A stretch of DNA of 64,000 nucleotides from Paenibacillus durus ATCC 35681 (GTDB taxonomy: Bacteria; Bacillota; Bacilli; Paenibacillales; Paenibacillaceae), in contig NZ_CP011114.1 in the NCBI RefSeq assembly GCF_000993825.1, positions 1,364,001 to 1,428,000 of the forward strand, written 5' to 3'. Every line of letters starts with the position of its first letter. The first letter of the stretch is position 1. This document shows, one piece after another, positions 39,279 to 48,233 of the stretch. Below the pieces are notes generated by a model, which saw only the letters and a list, made by a program, of their open reading frames with translations, was not told the DNA's origin and made no database searches. The translations under genes and the position numbers were made by a program.

Positions 39279-41147
39279 ATGAGCGGAAAAACAAATAAGC
39301 TGTTATGCCTGATGGCTCTGGCTCTGGTTATGGCGGTGTCGGGGTGCGAAAAGGGAGGATCATCCAAGGGCGGAGAGGCGGAACGTGAAAGCACGCCAAA
39401 TGAAGTGACGCCGGCGCCTTTCAAATTCAGCCAGGACCCGAAGTATTACACCGAGCTGTATCGGCCGCAGTATCATTTGTCCCCGGAAACGGGCAATTTG
39501 AGCGATCCGAACGGAATGGTCTTTTTCGAGGGGGAGTATCACCAGTTCTATCAGAACACTGGACAGTGGGGGCATGCGGTCAGCACGGATCTCATTCATT
39601 GGCAGCATCTGCCGGCAGCGTTGCTGCGCGATTCGCTTGGAGAGATTTGGTCGGGCAGCGCGGTGGTGGATTGGAAGGATACGAGCGGTTTTTTTAACGG
39701 CAAGCCGGGCCTGGTTGCAATATTCACCCATTTCAAGGGCGGATTGCAGTCGCAGAGTATCGCCTACAGCTCCGACAAAGGCCGGACATGGACCAAGTAT
39801 GAAGGGAATCCCGTCATCCCGAACCCCGGCCTCAAGGATTTCAGAGACCCGAAGGTGTTCTGGTATGAACCTTCCAAATCATGGACGATGGTCGTCTCTG
39901 TGGATAACAAAGTCAGGTTCTATTCCTCGCCTGATCTGAAAAAATGGGAGATGACCGGCGAGTTCGGAGCGGATCAGGGTTCGCATGCCGCGGTATGGGA
40001 ATGCCCGGACCTGTTCGAGCTTCCGGTTGAAGGCACGAAGGAGAAGAAGTGGGTGCTGGCCGTGAGCATCGGCAACAACGCAGCGACCAAAGGCTCCACC
40101 GCCCAGTATTTCGTCGGTTCATTTGACGGCAAGAACTTCACGAATGAGAACGATCCTTCTAAAGTACTCTGGACCGATTACGGGAAGGATTTCTACGCCG
40201 CCGTCTCTTACTCCGACATTCCCGAAAGCGATGGCCGGAGGATTTATACAGGCTGGATGTCCAACTGGCGCTATCCCTTCAATATGCCGACAGATCGCTG
40301 GAAAGGCAATATGTCCGTGCCGCGCGTCCTGACGCTCAAGGAAGTTCCGGGAGAAGGCTTAAGGCTTGCGCAGCAGCCGGCCAAGGAACTGGACGCTCTT
40401 CGCGGCAAGCCTGTGGAGATACCGGCGCAGGAGCTGGCCAAGGGAACCAACCCTTTCTCTTCGCTGCTCGGTACATCGTATGAGCTGGACACGGCCTTTA
40501 GTGTCGGAACCGATGCGGAATTTGGCATCAAGGTAAGAAAGGGAGGGAGACAGGAGACGGTCATTTCCTATAGCGCCGCTTCCTCCACCTTGACGGTCGA
40601 CCGAAGCAAATCGGGAGACAGCTCGTTTGAGCCGGGCTTTGCCGAGAAGGTGAAAGCTCCGCTGAAGCTGGAGAACGGGACCGTCAAGCTGCGCCTCTAT
40701 GTGGACGAATCCACGCTGGAAGTGTTCTCGGGAGACGGCACCACGGTAATCTCCAGCATTATCTTCCCGAGCGCCACGAGCAGCGGCCTGGAGCTGTATC
40801 TCTCCAAAGGCAGCGCCAAACTGGAAAGCGCAACGCTGTATCCGATGAAGTCCGTATGGCGGGACGAAGCGCCGGATGGAACGGCTCCGCTGAGGGTGGT
40901 GCTGGACAAGAGCAGCCTGGATATTCCGGCCGGCGGCAGCGCGCAGGCAATCGCGGCGGTGCTGCCGTATACCGCGACGCAGAAGCTGGTCTGGGAATCG
41001 TCCGACGAGACGGTCGCGAAGGTTCTGAGCGACGGAGGAACGGCAGCCGTCGTCAAGGGAGTCAAGGAAGGGCAAGCGGAGATCAAGGCGCGGACTCCGG
41101 ACGGCAAAGTCTTTTCCGTGCTCAGCGTATTCGTTTACAAGCCGTAG
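39279..41147 (+). CDS. GH32 fructanase lipoprotein with C-terminal Big_2-like domain
   Basis: A 622-residue surface enzyme. The signal peptide ends in the lipobox VSGC, anchoring it to the membrane. The GH32 five-blade propeller shows all three catalytic residues: D76 in LSDPNG (nucleophile), D190 in FRDPKVFW and E241 in WECPDLF (acid/base). A beta-sandwich follows. Residues from about 535 (LRVVLDKSSLDIPAGGSAQ) form an Ig-like Big_2 module, probably a spacer or wall contact. The substrate would be levan, inulin or sucrose-type fructosides. ATG 39279 has TTGGAGAAG upstream. It lies between the YesN regulator and the permeases. Confidence 0.92.
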   Translation: MSGKTNKLLCLMALALVMAVSGCEKGGSSKGGEAERESTPNEVTPAPFKFSQDPKYYTELYRPQYHLSPETGNLSDPNGMVFFEGEYHQFYQNTGQWGHAVSTDLIHWQHLPAALLRDSLGEIWSGSAVVDWKDTSGFFNGKPGLVAIFTHFKGGLQSQSIAYSSDKGRTWTKYEGNPVIPNPGLKDFRDPKVFWYEPSKSWTMVVSVDNKVRFYSSPDLKKWEMTGEFGADQGSHAAVWECPDLFELPVEGTKEKKWVLAVSIGNNAATKGSTAQYFVGSFDGKNFTNENDPSKVLWTDYGKDFYAAVSYSDIPESDGRRIYTGWMSNWRYPFNMPTDRWKGNMSVPRVLTLKEVPGEGLRLAQQPAKELDALRGKPVEIPAQELAKGTNPFSSLLGTSYELDTAFSVGTDAEFGIKVRKGGRQETVISYSAASSTLTVDRSKSGDSSFEPGFAEKVKAPLKLENGTVKLRLYVDESTLEVFSGDGTTVISSIIFPSATSSGLELYLSKGSAKLESATLYPMKSVWRDEAPDGTAPLRVVLDKSSLDIPAGGSAQAIAAVLPYTATQKLVWESSDETVAKVLSDGGTAAVVKGVKEGQAEIKARTPDGKVFSVLSVFVYKP

Positions 41148-41241
41148 CCATTATAAAAATAATCCGCCGCACGGGAATGCTTCCCTGCAAGCCGCGGACA
41201 GCGGACCCGAAGCGGCGGAAGGATTGGAGATGAGGTAACAT

Positions 41242-42177
41242 ATGTCAAGCACCACAACAGCCACTAAACCTCCTGGGGCAAATACTTTACCGAAGAAACG
41301 CTGGAGTTCCTTTTTGAATGGCGAAGAGATGACCGCATGGTGGTTCGTGCTTCCTTCATTCGCCCTGCTGATGATCTTCGTGTTCTACCCTATGCTGCAG
41401 GCATTCATTATCAGCTTTCAAAATTATAATCTGGTCGGCGGTACCCGAAGCTTTGTCGGTCTGGACAATTACCGGATGCTGATGACGGATCAATCATTCC
41501 TCGCCAGCCTTAGACATTCGTTCTATTTTGCAGTTATCGTCATTCCGATTCAGACCAGTATTTCGCTTGGGATGGCGCTGCTGATCCAGAAAAAGGTGGC
41601 CACAACCGGCCTGTTCCGAACGATCTACTTTATTCCGGTTGTTGTCTCGACGGCGGTGGCCGCGACGGTCTTTAAACTGATCTACAACAAGGAATACGGC
41701 CTTTTGAACAATTTCCTGGAGCTTGTGCATTTGCCGACGACGAATTTTCTGTCCAATCCGGACACGGCGATGAACGGTGTTATCATGCTCGGCATGTGGA
41801 AAGCCGTCGGGTTCTTCATGATCATTTTCCTGGCGGGACTGAATAATATTCCCACGGATTTATACGAAGCGGCTAGAGTTGACGGCGCAAGCAAGCTTCA
41901 GCAGTTCTTCCGGATTACGCTTCCGCTGCTTAACCGCACGACGGCTTTTGTAGTCATCATTACGACCATTGACGCGATCAAGATTTCCGGTCTGGTATTC
42001 GTTCTTACCAACGGCGGGCCGAACGGAGCGACCGAAACCGCAGTCTTCTATATTTATCAAATGGCATTTAAGCAAATGCAAATGGGATATGGAACGGCGG
42101 CGGCGTTCATTCTGTTCGCGATTGTACTCGTCATTTCGCTGGTGCAAATGAGACTGTTCCGGAATCAGGATTACTAG
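41242..42177 (+). CDS. Sugar ABC transporter permease (MalF type, fructan locus)
   Basis: A 311-residue permease with six membrane spans after a polar N-terminus of about 35 residues. The ATPase-contact loop reads LYEAARVDGASKLQQFFRITLPLL. FVGLDNYRML and VLTNGGPNGAT match the family. ATG 41242 follows GATGAGG. It pairs with the next gene, whose ATG is 11 bases after this stop. No ATPase is encoded in the locus; a multi-use MsmX-like protein is expected. Confidence 0.9.
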   Translation: MSSTTTATKPPGANTLPKKRWSSFLNGEEMTAWWFVLPSFALLMIFVFYPMLQAFIISFQNYNLVGGTRSFVGLDNYRMLMTDQSFLASLRHSFYFAVIVIPIQTSISLGMALLIQKKVATTGLFRTIYFIPVVVSTAVAATVFKLIYNKEYGLLNNFLELVHLPTTNFLSNPDTAMNGVIMLGMWKAVGFFMIIFLAGLNNIPTDLYEAARVDGASKLQQFFRITLPLLNRTTAFVVIITTIDAIKISGLVFVLTNGGPNGATETAVFYIYQMAFKQMQMGYGTAAAFILFAIVLVISLVQMRLFRNQDY

Positions 42178-42188
42178 GAGGGAAAGAG

Positions 42189-43028
42189 ATGAGCCGTATT
42201 GCAAGCTTCTTCAAATATACCATAATGATCATCCTTGCCATTGTGTCGATCATTCCGATCTTCTGGATGATATCGGGGGCGTCCCGCCCCTATGCGGAAT
42301 TGTTCAAATACTCCAACAGCTTCAATATCCATTTGTTCGTTCCGGTGCATCCTACGCTGCAGAACTTTAAAGATGTTATTTTCAATGAACGCAATCCGTT
42401 CCTAACCTACATCGGCAACACGCTATTTGTGGCTTCCATCGTTACGGTGCTGGTGCTGCTGATCAATGCCATGTCGGCTTTCGCTTTTGCCAAGCTGCGT
42501 TTCCGGGGCAAGGGAGTGGTGTTCGCTCTGTTCATGTCAGCCATGATTATTCCCGGGGAAGTAACGCTCGTGCCTAACTATCTGCTTATGCATAACTTCG
42601 GCTGGCTTGATTCCTACAAAGCATTGATAATTCCTTCGATGCTGTCCGTATTCGGCATTTTCCTGCTGCGGCAGTTCTTCGCGGAGGTTCCGGACGAAAT
42701 TCTGGAGGCTGCAAAAATCGACGGAGCGTCCATGCCGCGTACCTTTCTCCGAATTGTTCTGCCTGCGGCTGTACCGCCTATGATCACGCTGGGACTGATG
42801 ACGTTCCTCGGCAACTGGGATTCCTATTTGTGGCCGCTGATCGTCATCAATGACGACAAGAAGCAGATGATTCAGGTCGCGATAGCCGCGTTCTCCTCGT
42901 CGCAGGGAACGGACTGGTCAAAGATTCTCGCGGCGAGCACAATTTCCACCGTGCCGATTCTGATTATTTTCTTGTTCCTTCAACGTTATTACATCCAGGG
43001 CATTACGATGTCGGGTGTGAAGGGTTAA
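42189..43028 (+). CDS. Sugar ABC transporter permease (MalG type, fructan locus)
   Basis: A 279-residue MalG-type permease with six spans. PNYLLMHNFGWLDSYKALIIPS precedes the EAA loop ILEAAKIDGASMPRTFLRIVLP, and the C-terminal YYIQGITMSGVKG is the usual family ending. ATG 42189 has AGGAGGG upstream, and the close spacing to the first permease supports one complex. Both are followed within 40 bases by a fructokinase gene, which ties import to fructose phosphorylation. Confidence 0.9.
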   Translation: MSRIASFFKYTIMIILAIVSIIPIFWMISGASRPYAELFKYSNSFNIHLFVPVHPTLQNFKDVIFNERNPFLTYIGNTLFVASIVTVLVLLINAMSAFAFAKLRFRGKGVVFALFMSAMIIPGEVTLVPNYLLMHNFGWLDSYKALIIPSMLSVFGIFLLRQFFAEVPDEILEAAKIDGASMPRTFLRIVLPAAVPPMITLGLMTFLGNWDSYLWPLIVINDDKKQMIQVAIAAFSSSQGTDWSKILAASTISTVPILIIFLFLQRYYIQGITMSGVKG

Positions 43029-43065
43029 AGAAGTCCATAAATTAACTCATAGACAGGAGCGTTAG

Positions 43066-44043
43066 ATGATGACTTACGATGCGGTAGCGATTGGCGAATT
43101 TTTGATCGATTTCACACCTGGAGGCATCTCTCCGGCGGGTAATCCGCTGTTCGAGCGCAATGCGGGAGGAGCGCCGGTGAATGTGCTGGCCGCGCTTGCC
43201 CGGCTGGGGAAGAGAACGGCGTTTATCGGCAAGGTGGGCAATGATCCTTTCGGACATTTTCTGCAGGAAACGCTGAAGCAAGAAGGCATCGGCGACAAAG
43301 GCCTCGTGTTCACGGACCAAGCTCATACGACGATGGCTTTCGTTCATCTTGGCGAAGGCGGGGAGCGGTCGTTTCACTTCTGCCGGCAGCCCGGAGCGGA
43401 CGAAGGTCTTGCCTTCGATGAAATCGACCCTTCGCTTCTCGGAAGCGCCAAGGTGTTCCATTTCGGTTCGGTTTCCATGACCTCCGAGCCGTCCCGCAGC
43501 GCCACATTGTCCGCTGTCAGGGAGGCCAAAGCACGGGGCGCCTGGATCACGTTTGACCCGAATTGGCGCCCGGCGTTGTGGCAGGATAACCTTCATGCCA
43601 AGAAGGCGATGGAAGAAGGTCTTGAGGAGGCGGATGTCGTCAAGGTGTCGGAGGAGGAACTGGTCTTTCTCACCGGAAAAAGCGAGCTGGAGGCCGGGGT
43701 GGAGGAACTGCTGGAGCGGTTCCCGGTGAAGCTTCTGCTTGTGACGCTCGGTGCGGAAGGTTCCTATTACCGGACCCGGAAAGCTGGGGGTAGAGCAGCC
43801 TCCTATCCGGTTGTCGCGGTAGACACGACCGCAGCCGGAGACGGCTTCATGGGCGCGTTCATCGGCACTATGCTGGAGAACGGCCGGCCAGCCTGGGAGT
43901 GGAGCGACGGGGAGCTGCGGAAGGCATTGGCCTATGCGAATGCGGGGGGCGCTCTAGCGACGACGCGCCTTGGAGCCATCGCTTCACTGGCCGCTCACGA
44001 GGAAATTGAGGAACTGGTAAAGGGAGCGCTAATCCCGGAGTAA
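43066..44043 (+). CDS. Fructokinase (PfkB family)
   Basis: A 325-residue ribokinase-fold sugar kinase. The N-terminus AVAIGEFLIDF, the NAGGAPVNVLAALARLG sugar-binding motif and the C-terminal signature DTTAAGDGFMGAFIG are present. The usual GAGD reads AAGD, but the catalytic aspartate is kept. It would phosphorylate imported fructose at C6 using ATP. ATG 43066 follows AGGAGCG; the next codon is also ATG. Placement between the permeases and a second fructanase supports fructose as substrate. Confidence 0.9.
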   Translation: MMTYDAVAIGEFLIDFTPGGISPAGNPLFERNAGGAPVNVLAALARLGKRTAFIGKVGNDPFGHFLQETLKQEGIGDKGLVFTDQAHTTMAFVHLGEGGERSFHFCRQPGADEGLAFDEIDPSLLGSAKVFHFGSVSMTSEPSRSATLSAVREAKARGAWITFDPNWRPALWQDNLHAKKAMEEGLEEADVVKVSEEELVFLTGKSELEAGVEELLERFPVKLLLVTLGAEGSYYRTRKAGGRAASYPVVAVDTTAAGDGFMGAFIGTMLENGRPAWEWSDGELRKALAYANAGGALATTRLGAIASLAAHEEIEELVKGALIPE

Positions 44044-44173
44044 TCCATCGTTACGGCCCGCTCTGGCGGCTGCATACGAAAGGTATGCTGTCCAAGTTTA
44101 GAATAAGGCAACAATGCAAGGCCGAGGCGGCGAACGTCCGGTCTTGCTCATTTCATATTAAAGGAGCGAATGT

Positions 44174-47100
44174 ATGAAAAGAGCAAGATTTAAATTAACA
44201 GCATTTTTGTTAGCGCTTGCATTGGGAGTATCGGTTCTGTGTTCTCCGGGGTCCGCTCTGGCGGCGGGATGGGCGGGCAATACGCCCGGCTATTTGCCTG
44301 TGTCGGGAACGTGGACGCAGGATGGGACGAACGGTCTGCGCGGGGTCAGTGCGGGGTCAGACAACGCGTTTAATATGTCAACGGCGGCGGTGGGAGCGAA
44401 CTTCGTATACGAAGCTGACGTGAAAGTGGATGCTTCTTCACCGGATGGCGTGGCCTCGCTGGTCTTCCGGGCGAGCGCGGACGGTTCGAAAGGTTATGTG
44501 CTCAGCCTGGACCCGAACCTGGACCGCATCCGTCTGTTCGATTATGCTACGGGAACCGACTTGGATACGCCTTTTTCCAAGACGATGAGCACTGGCACTT
44601 CCTATCATCTGAAGATCGCGGCTGACGGAAGCTCGCTGAAGGTATATGCAGACAGTGTGCAGGCATTTAATGTAAGCGATACCAAATACAGCTCGGGGCT
44701 TACCGGCTTTCATGTATATAACGGTACCGCTTATTTTCAGAACGTCTACGTTAACGTGCTCAATACGAATGTGACGGGCTGGAACACCTCGGGTACATGG
44801 AATCTGACTTCGCAGGGCTGGAAGGGTACGGCCGCTTCCAATCAGAACATTGGGGCCATCTCTTCCACAAGCTCGGATAATTTCACTTATGAATCGGATG
44901 TGCTGATCACCGATCCGTACGCCCTGGGAACGCTGCTATTCCGTTCGAATGCGGACGGGACGCAGGCTTACGGACTGCAAATCGATCCGAACCTGGACCG
45001 CTTAAGGCTGTATAAGACGGATGGAAATGTCACACTGGCGCAGGCGGATACGCAGGTGGATACCGGCAAAGTCTATCGTGTCCGGATCAAGGCCCAGGGT
45101 TCCTCCATCAAGATATACTGGCAGTATGATTTTTTGAATCCCACCGGATATAATCCGCTGCTCACGGTCACGGACGCTTCTTATACGCAGGGCTTTACGG
45201 GAATAGGCGTATACAACGGTTCGGCGGTATTTCAAAATATTCTAATCAGCACCTTGAAGACGAATCTGGAGGGCTGGACGGTTTCAGGCGGCGGCAGCTG
45301 GGTTCCGCAGCTTGGCGGGTTCAAGGGGACAAGTTCGGGAAGCTCGGATACCTATAATATAGCGGCGGCGGGGATGTCCGACTTTGTCCTGGAAGGCGAT
45401 CTTTCGGTCGATAACGGAGCATCGCACGGCACAGCGGGCCTTGTGTTCCGCGCAGCATCCGCATCAAGCGGGGGATATGTGCTGAACATCGACCCGAATC
45501 TGGACCGTGTCCGTCTGTTCAACCGCAGCGGGGGAAGCACGATTGCCACGGCCAACATGAGCATTGATACCGGGCGGGTCTATCATGTGGAAATTATTGC
45601 AAGCGGTTCCAGCATCAAGGTCTATGTGGACGGCGGGGTGACGCCGGTTATTTCCGCGACCGATTCGGCCTATACGTCCGGCGTCATCGGGCTGAACGCA
45701 TTCAATGGCACGGCTTATTTTCAAAATGTGTATGCTGCGGATTTAAGCCAATATTACAACGAAACCTACCGGCCGCAGTACCATTTTACAGAAACAAGAA
45801 ACCGGTCGAGCGACCCGAACGGCTTGGTCTACTACCAAGGAGAATATCATATGTTTCATCAGCAGGACGGGGAGTGGGCTCATGCGGTGAGTACCGATTT
45901 GGTCCACTGGAAGCGTCTGCCGCTCGCCATTCCAAGAAATGACGCCGGCGATGCATGGTCGGGCGGGGCTGTGGTGGATTTGAATAATGTCTCCGGTCTG
46001 TTCCCCGGCGGCTCCGGCATAATCGCTTATTACACCTCATTTAATCCGGAAAAGCCTAACGGCAACCAAAAGATTCACATCGCGTACAGCAGCGACAAAG
46101 GACGCACTTGGACGGATTACGCGAACAATCCCGTGGTGGAAAATCCCGGAGGAAGCAACGGGAATTGGGATTTCCGCGATCCGAAGGTTGTCTGGGATGC
46201 CGATCACTCGAAGTGGGTAATGGTGGTATCAGGAAACGACAATGTCCGTTTCTATACATCGACCAATCTTCTAAATTGGACGTACGCCAGTACGTTCGGG
46301 TATGGCCCTTATCTGCATGGAGGCATCATGGAATGCCCTGACCTGTTCCAGCTGCCCGTTGACGGCAACTCAGCGAACAAGAAATGGGTGCTGGTACTGA
46401 GCACCGGGGCAGTCCCGGCTACGCAGGGTTCGGCGTCGGAGTATTTCGTCGGCAGCTTTGATGGCACAACCTTTACCAGCGACAATCCGGCGGCAACCGT
46501 GCTGCGGACTGAGCAGGGGAAGGATATGTATGCGGCGATGACCTTCGACGGAATCCCTGCGGCCGACGGGCGCCGAATCTCCATCGGCTGGATGTCGAAC
46601 TGGGATTATCCTTTCAGCTTCCCGACCTCTCCATGGAACGGGCAGATGTCCGTACCACGGGAGCTGAAGCTGACCGACATTGCCGGAACCGGCATCCGGC
46701 TGACGGAGACGCCTGTCGCCGAAATGGATGCACTCCGGGGCGCGGCCGCCTCGATTAACAATGTCACTGTGACGCCGGCGAGCGCCAATCCGCTTGCGAC
46801 GGTCACAGGCACGGCCTATGAAATCGACGCGGTGCTGGAGCTGCCGGCAGGCAGCACGGCTACCGAATTTGGCTTCCATCTGCGGGAAGGCGGAGGCCAG
46901 AAGACGGTCGTAGGCTATAAGACGGGTTCGTCGGAAATGTTCGTGGATCGCTCATCCGCAGGTGCAAGCGAATTCACGGCCAATTTCCATCCCGTACAGA
47001 GTACGGTTCTCCCGTTGGAGAACGGCAGAGTCAAGATGCGCATTTACGTCGATCAATCCTCTGTCGAGGCATTCGGCAACGACGGCAAAGCGGTCTTCTC

Positions 47101-47983
47101 GGATATGATTTTTCCCGGGTCGGCCCGTAACGGTCTGAGCTTCTATGCCACCGGCGGCGATGTGAAAATTGTCTCGCTGAACGCTTATCCGCTGGACAAT
47201 GTCTGGCGGTCCGAACCCGCCTCCGGCTCAACGCCGCAGAAGGTCGTCATGGACCAGACCCGCGTTCAACTGGCGGCAGGCTCTGTCTACCGGTTGTATG
47301 CGGATGTGCTTCCGCGCTCGGCAACCGATAAGACGCTCGTGTGGAGCTCCAGCAATCCGGCGGTAGCGTCGGTAGCCCAGGCCGATTCGGTCAGCGCGGA
47401 CGTCACGGCGGTGGCGCAGGGCAGGACCGTCATCACCGCCACCACGCAGACAGGCGGAATTGCCTCGTCGACGGTCGTCGAGGTGGGCTCTTTTACGACA
47501 AATTTGACCGGATGGAACAGTACGCCCGCGGACTCCTGGAGGGTCACGGGGGACGGCGTCTCCGGCACGTTCGATAAAGATAGCAATTACATTTCCGGTG
47601 TAAGCGGCGCCAACTTTACTTATGAAGCGGATGTGAAGCTGGATCGGGCCGGAGGTGCGGGTTCGATGATTTTCCGGGCCAACGCTGACGGCTCAAGCGG
47701 TTATTATTTTAACATCGATCCTAATATCAAGGCGCTGCGGCTGTTCTACAAGCTGAATGGCGGCTTTTCCTCCAGTCAGATGCTCGCGGGCGTTCCGGCG
47801 ACGATTATTTCCGGTACGGCCTACCATGTTAAAATCGTGACCTCCGGGACGAATATTAAGGTGTATTTCGACGGCGCTTCAACACCGATCATAGATGTAA
47901 ACGACGCCACGTTCACTAGCGGTTATTTCGGCCTCAACGTGTTTGGGGGAACAGCCAGCTACCAGAATGTGAATAAAAATTAA
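44174..47983 (+). CDS. Secreted multimodular GH32 fructanase with four CBM66-like modules
   Basis: A 1269-residue exported enzyme. A signal peptide ends near ALAAG. Three CBM66-like fructan-binding modules (about 33-195, 196-357, 358-525) share the pattern VFRA.ADG..GYVL.LDPNLDR.RLF and end in AYFQNVY. The GH32 domain (about 527-1010) has D547 in SSDPNG, D669 in FRDPKV and E720 in MECPDLF. A Big_2 module (about 1018-1103) and a fourth CBM66-like module (about 1105-1269) follow. B. subtilis SacC carries one CBM66, so four is unusual. The likely role is extracellular levan or inulin degradation. ATG 44174 follows AAAGGAGCG. Confidence 0.92.
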   Translation: MKRARFKLTAFLLALALGVSVLCSPGSALAAGWAGNTPGYLPVSGTWTQDGTNGLRGVSAGSDNAFNMSTAAVGANFVYEADVKVDASSPDGVASLVFRASADGSKGYVLSLDPNLDRIRLFDYATGTDLDTPFSKTMSTGTSYHLKIAADGSSLKVYADSVQAFNVSDTKYSSGLTGFHVYNGTAYFQNVYVNVLNTNVTGWNTSGTWNLTSQGWKGTAASNQNIGAISSTSSDNFTYESDVLITDPYALGTLLFRSNADGTQAYGLQIDPNLDRLRLYKTDGNVTLAQADTQVDTGKVYRVRIKAQGSSIKIYWQYDFLNPTGYNPLLTVTDASYTQGFTGIGVYNGSAVFQNILISTLKTNLEGWTVSGGGSWVPQLGGFKGTSSGSSDTYNIAAAGMSDFVLEGDLSVDNGASHGTAGLVFRAASASSGGYVLNIDPNLDRVRLFNRSGGSTIATANMSIDTGRVYHVEIIASGSSIKVYVDGGVTPVISATDSAYTSGVIGLNAFNGTAYFQNVYAADLSQYYNETYRPQYHFTETRNRSSDPNGLVYYQGEYHMFHQQDGEWAHAVSTDLVHWKRLPLAIPRNDAGDAWSGGAVVDLNNVSGLFPGGSGIIAYYTSFNPEKPNGNQKIHIAYSSDKGRTWTDYANNPVVENPGGSNGNWDFRDPKVVWDADHSKWVMVVSGNDNVRFYTSTNLLNWTYASTFGYGPYLHGGIMECPDLFQLPVDGNSANKKWVLVLSTGAVPATQGSASEYFVGSFDGTTFTSDNPAATVLRTEQGKDMYAAMTFDGIPAADGRRISIGWMSNWDYPFSFPTSPWNGQMSVPRELKLTDIAGTGIRLTETPVAEMDALRGAAASINNVTVTPASANPLATVTGTAYEIDAVLELPAGSTATEFGFHLREGGGQKTVVGYKTGSSEMFVDRSSAGASEFTANFHPVQSTVLPLENGRVKMRIYVDQSSVEAFGNDGKAVFSDMIFPGSARNGLSFYATGGDVKIVSLNAYPLDNVWRSEPASGSTPQKVVMDQTRVQLAAGSVYRLYADVLPRSATDKTLVWSSSNPAVASVAQADSVSADVTAVAQGRTVITATTQTGGIASSTVVEVGSFTTNLTGWNSTPADSWRVTGDGVSGTFDKDSNYISGVSGANFTYEADVKLDRAGGAGSMIFRANADGSSGYYFNIDPNIKALRLFYKLNGGFSSSQMLAGVPATIISGTAYHVKIVTSGTNIKVYFDGASTPIIDVNDATFTSGYFGLNVFGGTASYQNVNKN

Positions 47984-48009
47984 GTTCTGTAAGCGTATGA
48001 ATAATTAAT

Positions 48010-48050
48010 AAATCCGCCAGGCGAGTTTATCTTCGTCTCGGCGGATTTTT
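48010..48050 (+). terminator. Terminator of the fructan locus
   Basis: A perfect 9-bp stem AAATCCGCC/GGCGGATTT with a T5 tail. Confidence 0.85.
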
Positions 48051-48233
48051 GCTGTTTTATGTATTGATAAATTGATTCGAGCTTGAATAATAAAATTTTT
48101 CGGTTAAATTTGCGGAATTTGTCGAAAACTCTTTTCATTTTCGAAATAAATACCGATAAGAGCAGTAGTAATCTCTGTTCTAAGAGCGGCGGTTACCGAC
48201 ATAAGTACCGAATGTGCCGAAAGGGTGTAAAAA

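Noticed and set aside
48144..48170. Sigma-D promoter before the chemoreceptor gene
   Set aside because: An ACCGATAA -10-like match exists, but no TAAA -35 lies at the right spacing, so it was not called as a feature.
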